A program made the translations under genes and the position numbers. Shown here in pieces: positions 35,511-37,158 of a stretch of 37,158 bases of DNA; position 1 is the stretch's first letter, and each line of letters begins with the position of its first letter. This DNA comes from Bacteriovoracaceae bacterium (GTDB lineage: Bacteria; Bdellovibrionota; Bacteriovoracia; Bacteriovoracales; Bacteriovoracaceae). The notes below the pieces were generated by a model. It did not search any database. It was not told the DNA's origin and saw only the letters and a list, made by a program, of their open reading frames with translations. The stretch is from NCBI GenBank assembly GCA_018649885.1, contig JABIHA010000040.1, forward strand, positions 1 to 37,158. Reading direction: 5' to 3'.

Positions 35511-35572
35511 CTATGTGGATGGGGAGCCGGAGTGGGTCGCCTGTCATAAGTGTGGAGAGCACACTCACAATT
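35511..35572 (+). repeat. Right copy of the 62-bp moaE 3'-end repeat (att-like)
   Basis: This copy encodes MoaE residues 125-144 in an open frame that continues for three codons to TAA at 35581-35583. It contains no catalytic lysine and no start, so it is not a gene in itself. Both differences from the left copy (35529, 35538) are synonymous. It is probably the displaced original end of moaE. Confidence 0.85.
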
Positions 35573-35595
35573 TAAAATTTTAAAGAGAGGTCAGA

Positions 35596-37011
35596 TTGAA
35601 AAGTGAATTCGTAGAGCTCACAAGAAAAAAAATGGCTGCAGTGGTACAAATTTATGTTGAAGGCCATATTGGCGAGGACGTAAAATGTATTTTAAATCCA
35701 AGGTTGGGTGATCTCGAAACCTGGAGTGGCTCGGGATTTTTCATCAAATGTCCCTTCGGAAAAGATCTAATCGTCACAAATGCCCATGTGGTTAAGAATG
35801 CTAAGTCCATTGAAATTATGTCTATGCTTACCTCCGAAGAGAGGTTTGAAGCAGAACTTGTTGGCATTGTTAGAGAGGAAGAACCTGATATTGCAATTAT
35901 TAAGCTTAAAGAAGGTGAGCTTGGAAGATTAAAAAAGTCTGCCGTGGCAGATATTCCCTATCTTAGTTTGCGCATGAAAAATGATATTCCGAGGGGAACA
36001 AGACTTAAGGCCATTGGTTATCCAATGGGGATGAGTGAGCCAAATATTACAGGAGGTGAGATTACCAATTTTATCTCAGGTGATAGACAGCTGGCCGAAA
36101 AATATGTCACCGACGCTGCTATTAACCCAGGTAACTCTGGGGGGCCGGCCATTGATGAAGAGGGAAATGTCATCGGGATGAATACCTCAATTTTTCAAGA
36201 GGCCGAAAATATCGGTTTTATTACCCCTGCTAACTTTATCTCTATTATTTTAAAAAATATCTTTAAAAATAATGCCATTTGTTTTGCCGACCTGGGTGGC
36301 AATTTTCAGCGAAACTCAGAAGTGGTGGCAGCTCAGCTTAGTATGAAAAAAAGTGCAGGAATTATTGTGAGCTCTCTTGAAAAGGGAGGATTCCTTGAAC
36401 AGGCGGGTGTTATTGTCGGAGATGTGATAATAGGCGTTGATGGAGACAGTTTTGATCGCCACGGTATTTGTTTGGGGAAGCAGTACTATCATAGAAGAAA
36501 TATTTTCGATATTTTCAAACTCAGCCCAATTGGCAAAGTGGTAGAGCTTACCATTTGGAGAGATGGCAAAAAGAAAAAGATCAAGGCAAAAGCTGCTGGC
36601 CTTCCCAAAAGAAAAATTGCATCAAGGCCGTTTATCAAAGAGCGCCATTTCTTAGATCTTTGGGGAATGACAATTCAAGTACTGTCTTTTGAAATAGTAG
36701 AGGCCTTTCATTTGATTGATAATCAAGTTTTCTACCAAATTTTGAAAAATGCCGACATCCAAAAAGAGCGCTTAATTGTTACTCATATCCAAAAGGGGAG
36801 TTCCGCAGATCAACAAGAATGGTCTATTGGTGAGGTACTTTATAGCTTTGAAGGTACTAAAATTCGGGGACTATTACACCTGTTAAAGCTTGTTGGAAAA
36901 AGTAAAAAAGTTGCAAAATTTGTTTCTGAAGCGGGCACAATTGGGTATTTTGATTCTAAAAGCCTGGAAGAAATGCTATATGTGCACAATCCCTCTGAGT
37001 ATTTAAGTTAA
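35596..37011 (+). CDS. Cytoplasmic HtrA/Deg-type serine protease with two PDZ-like regions
   Basis: A 471-residue protein starting at TTG 35596, five bases after AGAGAGG. There is no signal peptide, unlike DegP/DegS, so it should be cytosolic. The trypsin-like triad is visible: His64 in VTNAHVV, Asp98 in EEPDIAIIKL and Ser181 in NPGNSGGPA, with GSGFF at the domain start. A first PDZ domain covers about residues 240-330 (GGFLEQAGVIVGDVI) and a second, weaker PDZ-like region about 345-460. This protease-PDZ-PDZ form without export signal resembles plant-type Deg enzymes (such as Deg2/Deg9). It probably was the gene following moaE before the insertion. Substrates are unknown. Confidence 0.85.
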   Translation: MKSEFVELTRKKMAAVVQIYVEGHIGEDVKCILNPRLGDLETWSGSGFFIKCPFGKDLIVTNAHVVKNAKSIEIMSMLTSEERFEAELVGIVREEEPDIAIIKLKEGELGRLKKSAVADIPYLSLRMKNDIPRGTRLKAIGYPMGMSEPNITGGEITNFISGDRQLAEKYVTDAAINPGNSGGPAIDEEGNVIGMNTSIFQEAENIGFITPANFISIILKNIFKNNAICFADLGGNFQRNSEVVAAQLSMKKSAGIIVSSLEKGGFLEQAGVIVGDVIIGVDGDSFDRHGICLGKQYYHRRNIFDIFKLSPIGKVVELTIWRDGKKKKIKAKAAGLPKRKIASRPFIKERHFLDLWGMTIQVLSFEIVEAFHLIDNQVFYQILKNADIQKERLIVTHIQKGSSADQQEWSIGEVLYSFEGTKIRGLLHLLKLVGKSKKVAKFVSEAGTIGYFDSKSLEEMLYVHNPSEYLS

Positions 37012-37017
37012 AGATAA

Positions 37018-37158
37018 TTATGAAGCTTTTGTATAGTCGGGGTAGTTTTCAGGTTTGTAGATGTAGATATTAGTTCTCTCGCCTCTGTATATATTATTTG
37101 AATCTTTTCTTGTTGGTGGCGGGATTTTTTTGCCCGCTTTGTTGTAGAGACTTTCTGA
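37018..37158 (-). CDS. C-terminal end of an unknown gene, cut by window
   Basis: The minus strand is open from the right edge to TAA at 37018-37020, giving 46 residues that include KKIPPPTRKDSNNIYRGERT and end in PDYTKAS. It converges on the protease gene with a 6-base gap, a spacing typical of real convergent genes. Too little is visible to name a function. Confidence 0.5.
   Translation of the reverse strand, partial: SESLYNKAGKKIPPPTRKDSNNIYRGERTNIYIYKPENYPDYTKAS

Larger units (their letters stand above)
21002..35572. mobile_element. Putative 14.5-kb insertion bounded by duplicated moaE 3' ends
   Basis: The region lies between direct repeats of the moaE 3' end, the pattern left by site-specific integration at the end of a gene that keeps the gene intact. 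Right of the second copy, the moaE frame ends at TAA 35581-35583, and the protease gene follows 12 bases later with a ribosome site, as in an uninterrupted operon. The interior holds surface or envelope genes, an IS6-type remnant, broken genes and repeats, as expected of accessory DNA. No integrase, recombinase or relaxase is recognisable, so an ectopic duplication or a decayed element is also possible. Confidence 0.5.

Noticed and set aside
37090..37145. GCGGG/CCCGC hairpin with an intervening T-run near the right edge.
   Set aside because: It lies within the open frame of the partial minus-strand gene and the T-run is in the loop, so it is not an intrinsic terminator.

Overview
The window is a low-GC chromosomal segment from a Gram-negative bacterium: it encodes lipoboxes, Sec and Tat signal peptides and periplasmic c-type cytochromes. 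A member of the Bdellovibrionota/Bacteriovorax-like lineage is my best guess, from the tail-fibre-like repeat lipoprotein, the long pyruvate:ferredoxin oxidoreductase and the overall style. This is inference; there is no rRNA or other marker gene to prove it. Several starts are TTG or GTG, each decided by a good Shine-Dalgarno (SD) sequence.

Layout. 1-1386 (minus, running off the left edge) is a modular lipoprotein with 77-codon tandem repeats. 1677-5587 (plus) holds a membrane histidine kinase and a pair of exported AttH/CrtC/tocopherol-cyclase-like proteins. 5624-10688 (minus) is a respiratory operon: octaheme HAO-type cytochrome, small cytosolic protein, tetraheme cytochrome, Tat-exported Fe-S protein and NrfD-type quinol dehydrogenase. 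It is organised like nrfABCD but with an octaheme catalytic subunit, and the octaheme gene carries a one-base frameshift in a G5 tract. 10903-15522 (minus) is an unusually long pyruvate:ferredoxin oxidoreductase. 15904-16344 is a small secreted cysteine-containing protein with its own terminator. 16652-21065 (plus) is a tightly coupled molybdenum cofactor operon, moeA-moaA-moaC-mobBA-moaD-moaE.

From moaE onwards the sequence looks like an inserted and partly decayed region. The last 62 bp of moaE are repeated (60/62 identical, both differences synonymous) at 35511-35572, just upstream of an HtrA-type protease whose SD and TTG follow as if it were once the next gene of the operon. The 14.5 kb between the copies contains a beta-helix lipoprotein followed by a hexamer array, a secreted hypothetical protein, two copies of a structured ~135 bp repeat, remnants of a histidine kinase and an IS6-type transposase, a complete 2849-residue cyclic beta-1,2-glucan synthase, and short tandem repeats. 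I see no integrase.

How the parts relate: the cytochrome operon probably takes electrons from quinol to a periplasmic nitrogen-oxide (nitrite or hydroxylamine) reductase, and PFOR supplies reductant from pyruvate. The Moco operon serves enzymes not present here, since the cytochrome operon has no molybdopterin subunit. The insertion carries cell-surface and periplasmic functions (lipoprotein, periplasmic glucan).
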